Shown piece after piece: positions 27,571 through 41,100 of a stretch of 64,000 bases of DNA (positions within the stretch are counted from its first letter, which is position 1; each line of letters begins with the position of its first letter). The notes below the pieces were generated by a model, which did not search any database, was not told the origin of the DNA, and was given only the letters and a program-made list of their open reading frames with translations. The stretch is from assembly GCF_038396675.1 (NCBI RefSeq), contig NC_088933.1:43437001-43501000 (forward strand), written 5' to 3'. Source of the DNA: Hydra vulgaris. Taxonomy: Eukaryota; Cnidaria; Hydrozoa; Anthoathecata; Hydridae. The translations under genes and the position numbers were made by a program.

Positions 27571-30500
27571 ATGGCAATAAAAAATAAAACAATAGATTTT
27601 GAAACGATGCGCTTTAATGTCTTTGAAACCGCGAATAATATTCTCAATGACGCTGATACGAAAATTTTTCAAACGTATAATTTTAACTCTCGATATTTTG
27701 AAACAGAAACTTTCAAAACTGAACTTGAAGCTTATAAAAATAATTTTACGATAATTCACATAAATATAAGAAGCATAAATAAAAATTTTGACAAACTTAA
27801 ACATTTCCTAATTGATTGCAATTATTCATTCAGTATGATTTGCCTAACAGAAACTTGGTGTTCTGATGAATCAATCCAAAATAACTCTAACTTTCAAATT
27901 CCAAATTATAAATTATTATCTTCTGAAAGGAAAGCATACAAAATAGGAGGAGGGATTGCAACTTATGTTCGGAATGATCAAGTGATAAAAGTGAGAAAAG
28001 ATCACTCCATTTCTAACCCCGATAGTGAGGTCTTTACAATAGAGATCATCAACTCCAAATTTAAAAATATTATAGTCTCTACCTGTTATAGGCCACCTGA
28101 AGGTAATATTAAAAAATGTTCTAATTATCTAGAAGAAATTTTTCTTAAAATCAATAAAGAGCAAAAAAAGTTGTTCTGTATCGGGGACTTAAACATAGAT
28201 TGTTTAAAATACAAAGAGTGTCCGATCACTAAATTATTTTTTGATAACATGTTTCAACATTGTATTTTACCAATTATTAATAAACCCACACGGGTAACCT
28301 CGAATACTATTTCTGCTATAGATAACATACTAACAAACTCATTTCTAGATACCTCCTTAAAAGCAGGAATAATAAAAATTGATATAACAGATCATTTTCC
28401 TGTTTACTTTACAATAAAACATGATACAAAAATAAATAATAACTCGAAAAAAAAAATTTACAAAAGAAAAATAAATAAAAATTCTATTAAATGTTTTAAA
28501 GACGCACTATCGGCAGTAGATTGGGTTAAAGTGTATCAAGAATGTAACCTTGGGAACACAAACTCTGCATATAATACTTTCACAGATATTTTTCTAAAAC
28601 ACTATAATAATCATTTTCCAATCAAAGAAAAAGAAATAAAAGTAAAACATTTGAGCTGTCCATGGATCACCAGCGGAATCAAAAAATCTTCAAAAACTAA
28701 ACAAAGACTATATGTTAAATATTTGAAAAACAGAAATGAAGAAAACCTATCTACTTATAAACAATATAAAAATCTTTTCGAAAAAATCAGAAAACATTCT
28801 AAAAAAGTTTATTATTCTAAATTACTTCAAAAAACTAATGGAGATACCAAAAAAACATGGAACATCATGAAAGAAATAATCGGAAAAAAGTATATAAAAA
28901 CAAACAGCTTACCAGATAGAATTATTATAAATGAAATAGAACACAACGATCAGAACTCTATTGCCGAACAATTCAACAATTTCTTTGCAAATATTGGCCC
29001 TAACATGGCGTCTAAAATTCAAACCGCAAATAACTCCTTTGAAAATTATTTTACTGATCTAAATAGCGAACTAACTTTCAACGGATTAAGCTATGAAGAA
29101 CTCGAAAATGCAAAAAACTCTTTAAAAATCAACAAAGCACCAGGAATTGATGAAATTTGTAGCAATATTGTAATGAGTATCTTTCCGATAATAAAGAAAC
29201 CCCTCTTCGAAATATTTAAATCTTCAATTACAACAGGAACCGTTCCAGAGAAATTGAAAATTGCTAAAATTGTACCAATATATAAAACTGGAGAACCATA
29301 CTTACTAAACAATTATAGACCAATCTCAATTCTTCCTGTATTCTCAAAACTCCTCGAACGAATAATTTATAATAAATTATACCAATATATAACAAACAAC
29401 AATATCTTAAATACAAAACAATTCGGCTTTCAAAAGCAACATGCAACCGAACATGCAATCGTAGATCTTGTAAATAGCATCAACTACTCATTTGTTAATA
29501 AAGAATTTGTTTTAGGAATCTTTATAGATTTATCGAAAGCATTCGATACTGTTGATCATGCTATCCTGCTAAAAAAATTGGAAAAATATGGCGTAAAAAA
29601 TGTTGCATTACTCTGGTTTAAAAATTTTTTGCTAAACAGACAGCAATGTGTTAATACTGATGAAAATATCTGTTCAAAATTGCTTAAGATTAAATGTGGC
29701 GTTCCCCAAGGTTCCATTCTAGCTCCCTTATTGTTCTTAATATACATTAACGATCTTCCAAAAGTCTTAAACAAACTTGACGTAATAATATTTGCAGATG
29801 ATACTAATTTATTTTATTCATCTCAGTCTATTGAAGAACTCTTTGAAACAACGAATATCGAACTTGAAAAACTTAATATCTGGCTAAAATCTAATAAATT
29901 ATCTTTAAACACAGAAAAAACCAATTACATTTTATTCCATCCCAACCAAAAAAGAAAAAAAATACCTAATATATTACCATTGCTAAAAATAGAAAACAAA
30001 AATATTGAAAGAACCTCAATAACAAAATTTCTAGGTTTACTAATTGACGAAAATATTTCATGGAAAGCACACATTGACTATTTAAATACAAAAATAACCA
30101 AAAACATTGGCGTGCTATACAAAGCTAGACCAATGTTATCCCAAGAAAATCTAAAACGTCTTTATTTCTCATTTATACAGACCTATTATACATATGGTAA
30201 TATAGCATGGGCAAGTACCAATAAATCCAATTTGAAATCACTTTATCGACGTCAAAAACATGCCGTTAGAATTGTCTATAAAAAAGACAAATTCACTCAT
30301 GCTGAACCTTTGTTAAAACTCCTTAATGCACTAAACGTCTATAGAATAAACATTTATCAAAACTTATTGTTTATGCTGAAATATAAACTCGGGCTTGTCC
30401 CATCACATTTCTCAAATGATTTCTTTAAAAGCAATAGAAATAGATATGACACTCGAGAAGTAGGAAACTTTAATATACCGTTTAGAAAAACAAAACTATC

Positions 30501-30651
30501 GCGTTTCACAATTTCATATCGCGGTCCCTATCTCTATAATAAACTGATATCCAGAAATGCCATAATTACAAAATTAGATAACCAAAATTGTTTGAAAATC
30601 TTACTAAAAAAATTCGTTTTAAATATAAACAATTATATGAACTTACACTAA
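27571..30651 (+). CDS. LINE ORF2: AP endonuclease and reverse transcriptase, 1026 aa
   Basis: Nicks target DNA and reverse-transcribes the element RNA from the nick. The N-terminal APE-type endonuclease shows HINIRSI (N65), TETW (E94), YRPP, GDLNID (D206, N208) and DITDHFPV (D274, H275), all the expected catalytic residues. The reverse transcriptase follows: INKAPGIDE, NYRPISILPVFSKLLER, GIFIDLSKAFDTVDH (D653), GVPQGSILAPLLF (711-) and FADDTN (F741-D744), with the double Asp intact. The C-terminal region contains the thumb-like KFLGLLID block and ends in a basic segment. There is no RNase H. There are no internal stops or frameshifts over 1026 codons. The EN+RT architecture with a separate ORF1 fits CR1/L2-type (Jockey group) LINEs. 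Confidence 0.92.
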   Translation: MAIKNKTIDFETMRFNVFETANNILNDADTKIFQTYNFNSRYFETETFKTELEAYKNNFTIIHINIRSINKNFDKLKHFLIDCNYSFSMICLTETWCSDESIQNNSNFQIPNYKLLSSERKAYKIGGGIATYVRNDQVIKVRKDHSISNPDSEVFTIEIINSKFKNIIVSTCYRPPEGNIKKCSNYLEEIFLKINKEQKKLFCIGDLNIDCLKYKECPITKLFFDNMFQHCILPIINKPTRVTSNTISAIDNILTNSFLDTSLKAGIIKIDITDHFPVYFTIKHDTKINNNSKKKIYKRKINKNSIKCFKDALSAVDWVKVYQECNLGNTNSAYNTFTDIFLKHYNNHFPIKEKEIKVKHLSCPWITSGIKKSSKTKQRLYVKYLKNRNEENLSTYKQYKNLFEKIRKHSKKVYYSKLLQKTNGDTKKTWNIMKEIIGKKYIKTNSLPDRIIINEIEHNDQNSIAEQFNNFFANIGPNMASKIQTANNSFENYFTDLNSELTFNGLSYEELENAKNSLKINKAPGIDEICSNIVMSIFPIIKKPLFEIFKSSITTGTVPEKLKIAKIVPIYKTGEPYLLNNYRPISILPVFSKLLERIIYNKLYQYITNNNILNTKQFGFQKQHATEHAIVDLVNSINYSFVNKEFVLGIFIDLSKAFDTVDHAILLKKLEKYGVKNVALLWFKNFLLNRQQCVNTDENICSKLLKIKCGVPQGSILAPLLFLIYINDLPKVLNKLDVIIFADDTNLFYSSQSIEELFETTNIELEKLNIWLKSNKLSLNTEKTNYILFHPNQKRKKIPNILPLLKIENKNIERTSITKFLGLLIDENISWKAHIDYLNTKITKNIGVLYKARPMLSQENLKRLYFSFIQTYYTYGNIAWASTNKSNLKSLYRRQKHAVRIVYKKDKFTHAEPLLKLLNALNVYRINIYQNLLFMLKYKLGLVPSHFSNDFFKSNRNRYDTREVGNFNIPFRKTKLSRFTISYRGPYLYNKLISRNAIITKLDNQNCLKILLKKFVLNINNYMNLH

Positions 30652-30933
30652 ACTAATACTGAAACTAGAGCCAAAATTAACGTTGAAGCGAAAATCCCAA
30701 AAAACTTCAATAACAAATATTAATATAAAAAATATATAAATCAAAAATAATTTTATTTATGGCTAATCATATATTTATGTGTGCAAAATCTAGCATTTAT
30801 CAATTATTTTTTATCTTACATTTTATTATATGTGAATCCAATATAAAATGAACTACCATTATATTTTGTGAAACTAGAAACATGTAAAAACAAAAATACA
30901 AAAAATATTACTAGTACAAGCGGTTTCTTGATG

Positions 30934-30952
30934 ACAAGACCATCTGGTCTTC
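30934..30952 (+). promoter_or_regulatory. 3' UTR stem of the LINE
   Basis: A seven-base perfect stem with a two-base loop in the GC-richest part of the 3' UTR. A candidate for template recognition by the element reverse transcriptase. Confidence 0.35.
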
Positions 30953-31121
30953 TGCAAGTTTCCCGCGTTCTTTTAATAATAATGATACCCTGCAGTTATA
31001 TTCTTTGTATTCTATAAAGTTGTGAGATTTTATTTTTTCTCCTACCATCATATATTTTATAAAAATTGTAAATTTGTATCAGTTATATAGATAGAATCAC
31101 AATATTGTAAAGATAAAAGAA

Positions 31122-31277
<156 letters not shown>

Positions 31278-31296
31278 CATAGAAGAACTTTAATTA

Positions 31297-31733
<437 letters not shown>

Positions 31734-31734
31734 G

Positions 31735-31892
<158 letters not shown>

Positions 31893-31907
31893 GAAGAACT
31901 TTAATTA

Positions 31908-32532
31908 CACTGATAAACGAATAAAATTTTATTGTGCATATCTTGTTAACTAGGTGGTTTTTTAAAACAAATTAAATATGCTGATTTCAAATATGCAAAC
32001 CATTTTTCACCATCACGTCGAGTTGTAAAGATATTTGGGTTCAAATCTTTAGTATTTAAGGTAAAGTCCCTAATATTGTCGAAAAAAAAGTTATTCAAAA
32101 GTATGTCAACCTGGGTCTCAAAAGAAGCGTATTTTCATAAAGATTTTAGAAAAGATAAATAATTTTACTTAAAATTTATTGACAAAAAAAATTATGTGAA
32201 AAAATGCTAAAGACTTTTAAAAAAATTTCAACAAAATGTTTCTCAGCAATAATACAAAAAGTACTTATTTTTATTACAAACAAATACCATTTTTAATCTC
32301 TATGAAAATACGCTTCTTTTGAGACCCAGGTTGACATACTTTAGAATAACTTTTTTTTCGACAATATTAGGGACTTTACCTTAAATACTAAAGATTTGAA
32401 CCCAAATATCTTTACAACTCGACGTGATGGTGAAAAATGGTTTGCATATTTGAAATCAGCATATTTAATTTGTTTTAAAAAACCACCTAGTTAACAAGAT
32501 ATGCACAATAAAATTTTATTCGTTTATCAGTG
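31908..32532 (+). mobile_element. 625-bp long-TIR MITE, copy 1
   Basis: Ends CACTGATAAACG and CGTTTATCAGTG sit between TA dinucleotides (31906-31907, 32533-32534). The terminal inverted repeats are about 240 bp each, running inward past CAACCTGGGTCTCAAAAG. A unique AT-rich centre of about 150 bp has no coding capacity. The TA target and CACTG-type ends suggest a Tc1/mariner-mobilised foldback element. Confidence 0.8.
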
Positions 32533-32547
32533 TAATTAAAGTTCTTC

Positions 32548-33104
<557 letters not shown>

Positions 33105-33119
33105 TAATTAAAGTTCTTC

Positions 33120-33451
<332 letters not shown>

Positions 33452-33466
33452 GAAGAACTTTAATTA

Positions 33467-34091
33467 CACTGATAAACGAATAAAATTTTATTGTGCATAT
33501 CTTGTTAACTAGGTGGTTTTTTAAAACAAATTAAATATGCTGATTTCAAATATGCAAACCATTTTTCACCATCACGTCGAGTTGTAAAGATATTTGGGTT
33601 CAAATCTTTAGTATTTAAGGTAAAGTCCCTAATATTGTCGAAAAAAAAGTTATTCTAAAGTATGTCAACCTGGGTCTCAAAAGAAGCGTATTTTCATAGA
33701 GATTAAAAATGGTATTTGTTTGTAATAAAAATAAGTACTTTTTGTATTATTGCTGAGAAACATTTTGTTGAAATTTTTTTAAAAGTCTTTAGCATTTTTT
33801 CACATAATTTTTTTTGTCAATAAATTTTAAGTAAAATTATTTATCTTTTCTAAAATCTTTATGAAAATACGCTTCTTTTGAGACCCAGGTTGACATACTT
33901 TTGAATAACTTTTTTTTCGACAATATTAGGGACTTTACCTTAAATACTAAAGATTTGAACCTAAATATCTTTACAACTTGACGTGATGGTGAAAAATGGT
34001 TTGCATATTTGAAATCAGCATATTTAATTTGTTTTAAAAAACCACCTAGTTAACAAGATATGCACAATAAAATTTTATTTGTTTATCAGTG
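33467..34091 (-). mobile_element. 625-bp long-TIR MITE, copy 2 (inverted)
   Basis: Same length as copy 1 and almost identical to its reverse complement; the centre region fixes the orientation. TA flanks lie at 33465-33466 and 34092-34093. The right flank (TTTTTCTATCG) is unique rather than the array junction, so this is the outer edge of the array. Confidence 0.8.
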
Positions 34092-34093
34092 TA

Positions 34094-35085
34094 TTTTTCT
34101 ATCGACTAGCAAAATGTTTACTCAAGCACTTTTAGGTTACATTATCTTTTAATAAATAACATGGCCGTCCAGAAAAAATATGACTATTAAAAGAGACAGT
34201 AGAAAAAAAAATAATAAATTTTAGTGAAAACGATTTTATGAAATGATGCTAAGAAAAATATTCGCTAGCTTTTAAATAGAGTATATAAAATTGATTTATA
34301 ACCCAGCTGTTTCCATAAAACAGCAGTAATCAATCATTAAAGCCGAAATACTTTTGTAGTACGTAACTTTTTGAAATGCCACCCCTTTCTACTTTTTAAT
34401 AAAAGTTACAAACAAAAACATTGAAAAGCATGGCTTGGTAAAAATATTCCCTCGTTTAGCAAAACAATCAAATATAAACGCTTTAAACAACATTTTATGC
34501 AACTTTTATAAATATATTCAATTTTTGAATATATTCATAATAAAAATGTATGAATTCTTTTTAAAAATATTAGCTTGAGTAATAATAAAATAGGCCTATC
34601 ACTAAATATATGAGCATAATTTAAAAAAAGTAACGTGATAAGTCTTGATCCTCGAAAGGAGATCTGCTTATACGACTCTCGAAAAGAATACCTTGAAACC
34701 TTTAAAGTGATGCTCGATAAAGGACTTTTTATGCGGGTTGAAAGTTTTGTAAAAAGGTCAATATGATATCAAAATATTGGTTTTGTAAACTATTTATATA
34801 AAAAATATTGCATTTGAAAGATTAAATACTAAATGGCAGATTGTAGTTTTCAGGAGAATTATATATGTTGGCAATCTTAAAGTTATTACAATGTTATTGC
34901 TTTGTGTGTGGAAATATAGGAAAATAGAAACTGTCTCTTAATATTACAGCGCTGGTCATCCATAGAATCAATTCAACTGTCTTGTAGTTAAAGATAGACC
35001 ATGTTGAAGTTGTCAACTAATGTCACTTTTCAATAGAAAATTTCTTTATTGAAAATAGATGTCCCTATAGATAGAAATAGAATTT
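34094..35085. other. no gene seen
   Basis: AT-rich, non-repetitive within the window; nothing recognised. Confidence 0.5.
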
Positions 35086-35089
35086 AATA

Positions 35090-36115
35090 AAGCTCTAAAA
35101 GCCTTAGGAAAAACAGATAATTCCGCTTAACTTTTTACTATCTTCATAAATAATTTACTAGAACAAATTAGTACCAAAAATATATGCAAATTATATGCAG
35201 ATGACACAAAAATCCTTAGTGTGGTTAGCACTGAAGAACAAAAACTTTGCTTGCAAGCTGACATTGAAAACATTGTTAATTGGGTTCAAGAATGGCTTAT
35301 GGAAATAAATATTAGGAAATGTAAAATAATGCCTTTCAACTAATCCAAATCCGTTCCTCACCAATACTTTCTTGATGACCGTGGCTCAAACAACAGTCTC
35401 AACAGAATTCAACTTAAATCAACCTCATCAGAAAGGGACGTTGGTGTTTTAATTTCCAATGATCTAAAGCAAATTTCCAAACATCTATTTCTGCAGCCAA
35501 GGCTAACAAACTGCTTGGTATCCTAAAATACAGCTTCATAAGTAGAGATGCATAACTCTTGATAAAACTAGATACAACTTGTAGAAATTTCCATTAGCAC
35601 TTGGTTTCTTTATTTAGAAAAGAAAATTTCTGTAATTGAAAGCATGCAATTGCGTCTTACAAAAGTACCACAAGAAATGAAGCCTTTTGATTATAAATCA
35701 AGACGCATCAAACTTAGTCTCATTTTTCTATGCAAACAAAGAAAACAATTGGACCTTAATTAAAAATTCAAATTAGAGAATAAAAAGAGTTAGTTAACTG
35801 GTTTATTAATCCAATTAACATTCCCCCCAGCTACGATTGTTGCATCCAATTGTGAAATAACAAAAACTGTCGCGTCCTATATAACTTTTTTAACAACCGT
35901 GTAGCAAACGTATGGAACGCTTTGGATGAAAATGTAGTAATAGCTATCTCAGTAAAAAAGTTCATAACTAATTTAGACCGGCATCTAAACAATTACCATA
36001 GCACATCATTTTCCGTGGTTGCTTCAATGCTGCTATACTAACTAGCTTTGCTAGTTAATGAACTTACGGTTCATGTATTGTTCCGTGTAACTTATTAATA
36101 ATTATTATAATAATA
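35090..36115 (+). pseudogene. LINE relic: 3' part of a reverse transcriptase
   Basis: The plus strand shows LFTIFINNL, then LYADDTKIL near 35195 (catalytic Asp pair kept), the LQADIENIVNWVQEWL helix, RDVGVLIS, AKANKLLGILKYSFIS, and near 35895 NRVANVWNALDENVV. This is the usual order of RT fingers/palm end, thumb and C-terminal block of cnidarian CR1/L2-like LINEs. Stops and frameshifts occur throughout. The 5' end including the endonuclease is absent, so it is a 5'-truncated old copy. It ends with a TAATAATTATTATAATAATA-type tail near 36110. Confidence 0.75.
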
Positions 36116-36119
36116 AATA

Positions 36120-37055
36120 AAGGCGCATCTGGTAAAAATGATGCTTGGTAAAAATTTCTTTGCACGGATGATTTTCTTTTGAAAACATTAGGTAATAGTC
36201 TTTTTCTCGATGTTAAAGGTTACATTATGTTTGACTAAATATATCGTTCACTGTGCATATAAATCTTTTTTATAGTTAGAACGCAACATGCGTCGTGAAC
36301 AAGCTTTCTCTAATTAGTCAATTAGCTTAATGTTTTTAACCACTATAGAATTTCTTCAGCCTATAAAGTTTTCTGCTCCTCGTTTTTATTTTTTCCTTCA
36401 TCATTCATAAGTTTTTTATATTGAATAAACAGCTCTGGATATCTTACGCTTTCGAAGACTTCATAACTCACCCCAACAGGGGTTAAAGGATTTCTTAACT
36501 TAACAAGCGCTTGAAACTGAGTATAAGGAAAATAATTTTCATGATTAAGCATCAGCAACACGCTTTGCCAACTCAACTGTCCATTTAAAATTTTGCATTA
36601 TTTTATTGTCACGTAATTTAACATCTGTTAAACTAAGTATAAAAACAATGCTGGCTGATATGCACGTTTAAATAAAGCTGTTCAAACAAGAACTTTTGGA
36701 CAGGCTTGATTTTGGTATTAAATTGTTAGCGATTGCTTCACTAAAATTTGTTTATATTTTACATTTAAGTAAACCCTTTTTTGATTTCTAAGAGTGTCAA
36801 CATACTTATTGAATTCAATTCAATTAGCTTCGATGTGTTGTTTGAGGTTTTCATTTTTTTTACTTTTTTTTTATTTTCATTGTATATCTCTCAATTATAC
36901 CGAGCATACGTATTTGTCTAATTGTAAGTTTATTATATTATGTATATGCAATAATGGATAGAATGCTTTAAACAATATATTGTAGTTCGCAAGGGTTTTG
37001 TTGGCTCGGAAATGCTATCAATAAATGAAAAAACTATCAATAAATGAAAAAACTA
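36120..37055. other. unrecognised open frame and spacer
   Basis: A minus-strand frame at 36361-36576 (71 codons, reading SWQSVLLMLNHENYF and EVFESVRYPELFIQYKK) has a coding-like composition but matches nothing I know. Given its position next to the integrase relic it could be a Polinton remnant. The remainder is AT-rich. Confidence 0.3.
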
Positions 37056-37059
37056 AACT

Positions 37060-37745
37060 CAATAGAGTCGACCACACAGGTTTACTTTATTTACTACACA
37101 ATAAAATTGGTTCTCTCACCTGGTCAAACCTAATTTAATTTGATGCCGGAAGTGATTTTAAAGGAGCTACTACCAAACTTTTTTACAAAAATAATTTTAA
37201 AATACGTTAAGGCAAAACTCAAAATTATTGCGAACAATCGATTGTTCAGCATAACCACCGTACTTTCTCTGAAAAAATTTTAGTTGTAAATATACTTAAA
37301 AGCTGCTAATGTCATCTTTGAAAAAGTCTGTTGCATAAGTTAAAGTTTTGTCAGCCGTAGCTAATACTTTTTGAGACAGTATAACTATCTTGTTAGAAGA
37401 AAAGTTAGTTAATGCTATTAGATTGAAATAAAGTATTTTTAGCTCAATCAAAGCCCTCTGAAAGAGCTGTTGTCCAAGATTAGTCATTAATTTCTTCAAA
37501 CGTTAAAGTTAGATATCTGTATGCTCCAGGCAAGCTGGAAGGTAGACAAAAAAGGGCTGCTGATCCAATTTGGTCATTGACCTTTCATTCCATTGATTCA
37601 ACGGTGACACAAAAGGGCTATATTGCAATTTATTTTTTTGTGGGTGGTGCAAATAACACATTTGTTTGGAAAGAGCAGCAAATAATTTTGCCTGTATTAC
37701 CACCACTGGGACAATCCACTTCTAAGTGTCAAGTAGAGACAAATT
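37060..37745 (+). pseudogene. Polinton-type (rve) integrase relic
   Basis: Remnant of a retroviral-type integrase as carried by Polinton/Maverick elements and their relatives. The core piece, 37142 onward, reads DAGSDFKG (second catalytic Asp) and then, past an in-frame stop, QSIVQHNHRTFSEK. There the position usually holding the catalytic Glu (IVE in the family) appears as Gln. The C-terminal piece, near 37520-37740, reads APGKLEGRQKRAADPIWSL and FHSIDSTV. About 200 bp between them (37300-37500) do not match and look inserted or rearranged. Dead copy. Its neighbour on the opposite strand is the polymerase B relic at 38.7-41.3 kb, consistent with one decayed Polinton. Confidence 0.6.
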
Positions 37746-37749
37746 TGCT

Positions 37750-38735
37750 TTTACTTGTGCATAGAATCTGGTTTGGTGTACCTTGCAGTTAAACCTTACT
37801 TGTTTGAATTTTATCTTTTTTAGTCGTCGTGTTACTTCGTATTGTATGAGACTTGCTAAAGACCTTTTTTAACAACTGCTCCAATGACTTTTTTAGCGTT
37901 CTTTTTATTTTATTGTTTCTCAGCTAGGAAATAGTAAATCTTAGGTCGTAAGCCAGCAGGCCGAGGTCGTAAGCCGAATGCTGAAAGATTCATAAATGCA
38001 GCGTCCATTGAATTTATCCTTTTATCATCACTTTGCAATGACTTCGCAAATGGTGGAAGCGTTGATTTAACGGTGAAAAGGAGAAAAATAGAAAAGAAAA
38101 AACGGCAAGAAATTATTTTAAAAATTAAAAAAGATATGTTAAAAATAAGAATAATATTAAAAGGTACAAACGAACTATAAGATTGAAAAAAACATAAAAC
38201 AAGAAAATGAATAAAAAAGTAAAAGGAACAAATAGATTTAATAAAACAAAACAAAAACAATCAATTAAAAGCGTAGTAACAACTTAAAAGAAAAGAAGTT
38301 CGAAAAATGTTCGAAAAAATATCAAAAAGAACTACTTAAAACAAAAAAAATTCACTACAAATTTTCTACGCTTTTCTGTATCCACCAATTGTAACAAATA
38401 TAATTTATTTTATTTTGTAGAAGTTTTTGTATTTGCCTTTTCGTTACGTAATTTTTGTTTTCCTTTTGCAGTTTTTGTACTTGCCTTTTCTTTTGCGTAA
38501 AGTTTGTTATTATTTGTGCCGTTGTTGCTAATGATTTTTATTGTTGTTTTAATTGAGTGTTTTCATATTTTTTTGTCTTTTTATTTAATTTATTATAGCT
38601 TAGTCATTATTTTTTTATAATTAATTTAATTTACACTTGCTTTCACTTATTAATATTACTGTTGAATTTTTTTGTTTGTTTGTTTATTTTCCAAGGACTA
38701 TGTTTAAACTATATGAGTGACACCTAACCTAATTT
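37750..38735. other. probable interior of the decayed Polinton; no clear gene
   Basis: A minus-strand frame at 37910-38260 ends GLRPKIYYFLAEKQ, reminiscent of the polymerase B C terminus (GLRxKxY), but too weak to call. The rest is A-rich low-complexity sequence. Confidence 0.3.
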
Positions 38736-39557
38736 TGTAAAATTATAAAAATTCGTAATTTTCAATTTTTGGTTAATAAATATCCTGTATCTTTCCCACA
38801 ATCTTTTCATTACCTTCATTAAAACGTGGGTGATCGTTTCGATATTCACTAAACTTTTCTGCTCAGAGATTTCTATCATGTTTTTGTAAATATCATTGGT
38901 CTCTACATTAAATAATAATAATTCAGTATAAAGTAAGTGGGCTTTTTGACCATATTTAGCTTTGATTTGTATCAGTAAAAAGGAGGTAGGTTTTTTGACC
39001 ACTTTTTTTTTGATCTGGTTATACCACAAGTTATTCATAAGTTATTATACCTTGAAGAATCAAGGACAGCTTGTTAGATATAAATAGGCTGTTTCAACTT
39101 AAGCTTTATTAAATGCTTTTGATGGAGAAATTGTCTTTAATTAATATTTTATAACTTATATAGGAAGGGTTGGCAACCAGTTTTCTTAGTCTGTCATCTT
39201 CACTGGATTAATCTTTCAGCTTTACAAAATCAACGCATATAAGCTTCTCAAGGTTTTCAATAGTTTTACCAAACACGCTGTTGTTCACGAACTAAAAAAT
39301 TCATTCTTAAACACTGATTTTGATTTGAATCACTGTTTTGCTGAATATATTGTGCCATCAATCGTTCTTGTCTAAATTTGATAGCTCCATGAATTTTAGC
39401 GACATTCATTCCAAGCAATAACGCGCAATTTACTTTTCTTTATATTTTAAATTTGGTACAAGTTTTTCACAGAAAAAAAGGCTTTAATTTTATATACATA
39501 ATCACACAGGAAGCTATTGCGGTTGACCTCTTGCTTATTTAAGAGAGTCTAGAAAAG

Positions 39558-39561
<4 letters not shown>

Positions 39562-39588
<27 letters not shown>
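39562..39588. repeat. (CA)n microsatellite
   Basis: Thirteen or so CA repeats inside the polymerase relic. Confidence 0.95.
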
Positions 39589-39590
<2 letters not shown>

Positions 39591-39714
39591 ATAAATTAAC
39601 GTTGAGCTTCTCAGATCACTTTTTTGTGATATTCACTGAGACATTCTTATGAAATTGCTATCCTATCAGGAGCTTAAGGGTAATCGTTGTAAATGTTATG
39701 CAAATTTTAAGAGT

Positions 39715-39865
39715 ACTCATTGATAGCCTAGAGTAGAAAATCTTCTGGAGCATCGTGTTGCAAGAGTTTTCTCAAAAATTTTAAGCAAATTTTAGGTTAC
39801 TTATTGATAGCCTCTACTATAAACTGTTCTGGAGCAGGTGTTGCAAGTGTGTTTTCTGATGTGAA
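39715..39865. repeat. tandem duplication, about 85-bp unit
   Basis: A segment with CATTGATAGCCT, TCTGGAGCA and GTGTTGCAAG recurs twice (near 39717 and 39798) with small differences, immediately before the 82-bp fragment of the giant gene. Confidence 0.7.
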
Positions 39866-39947
39866 ACCATAAAGGAAGGACTCAAACAATTTATTGGCGT
39901 CGACTTTAAAATTCGATCCGTATTTTGAAAAATTTTATTTATGGGTA
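39866..39947 (-). pseudogene. 82-bp duplicated fragment of the giant DUF3638 gene
   Basis: Nearly identical to 43104-43190 (same orientation), encoding the LPINKIFQNTDRILK region near residue 3040 of the giant protein. It differs at a handful of bases, at least one of them changing an amino acid. Homology stops sharply on both sides. A short filler-type duplication about 3 kb downstream of the parent, inside the Polinton relic. Confidence 0.85.
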
Positions 39948-40205
39948 AAGAATCCTCCAACTGGTATTTGCTGCATCATGGATTAGCTTTAACGATTGTT
40001 TGTATTAATATAAAAAATATAGCTTTTAGTTTATGTAATATCATAGTAGGCACGCTTTGGGTTATTTGCCTTAGCAAAGCGTTTTCTTACAAATGAGATA
40101 TCACCTCCTAACTCTTTTTAACAAAAAAGATGCGCGTCAATGTCAGCTAAAAGCTCGAGATTAACTTTTGTCTTTTTCAGTAGGGTGTCCTATGGCATTC
40201 CTGAA

Positions 40206-40385
40206 ATGCTAAAGTAGCCGAGGCGAAGTAGTTAGAGCTCTGGCTGAGATCCAAAAGGTTCTTTTTTCGACGCCGGCTCTAACCCAATAAGCGATATTGG
40301 TTAGAAAGGAGGCTTGATTTTTCTGGTTAAATGCTTCTCCGCGATGCTCTGTAATAAAACCGATAGGTCTTCTTGAAGCATTTTA
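40206..40385 (+). mobile_element. tRNA-derived SINE, second family (candidate)
   Basis: GTAGCCGAGGCGAAGTAGTTAGAGC resembles a tRNA 5' half with an A box (GCGAAGTAGTTAGAGC). AGGTTC...TTCGACGCC follows as a split B box, and a body ends near CTTCTTGAAGCA. It is unrelated in body to the 15.95-kb SINE. It interrupts the polymerase B relic. Single copy in the window, hence tentative. Confidence 0.45.
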
Positions 40386-41100
40386 ATATCTAAAATGAAA
40401 AAAAAAAAAATAGTTATGGGCTGTGTGTTATAGTATATCATTTATATGCTCATATATATTTCAATTACATTGGCTAACAGCTTCACATTAATCTGAAAAT
40501 AAATTTTGAGATAACCAACGAAAGTCTTACAGCCAAAGGTCTTCCAAACTTTTTATGCATGTTAATAATTTTGAATTTTTATTATTCTTCAAGCCAGTTT
40601 TGAGTAGAAAACTTTTTTAGATAATAAATATGCTTTATTAAATCTGTCAAACTAATGACATAATTATTAAAATAATCACCTTTACGACGGAGTTGTGTTG
40701 CTATGTGTTAATCCATTTTTTGTTAATACCAAGTCATGATTTTTCAATAATTTATAAGGTAAGTAGTTCATAAAATGTAAGCTATTGGTGAAAGAAAGAT
40801 GGCATACACTAATGGTCATATATATTTTTATTGTAATCCGGATGGCGTTTATTACTTCATCAGTTTTACTGAGAGCTTTAATGATAAGGTGGCTATCATG
40901 ACCTGTTAGGTTGTGAAAGACTATCGGGGCCTCAGTTTTGTTTGGGTAGATGCGTTTTGTTGGTTGCATTCATTGTGAGCAGCACCTCGGTATTTTCCCC
41001 TTCCTATAGAAATAATCTCATACTTTGTCATTGCCAAGATGTTAATTACAAATGCAACAATCGACAGTTTCTGTTGTGAATAGGCTAATGTATATTTCAT

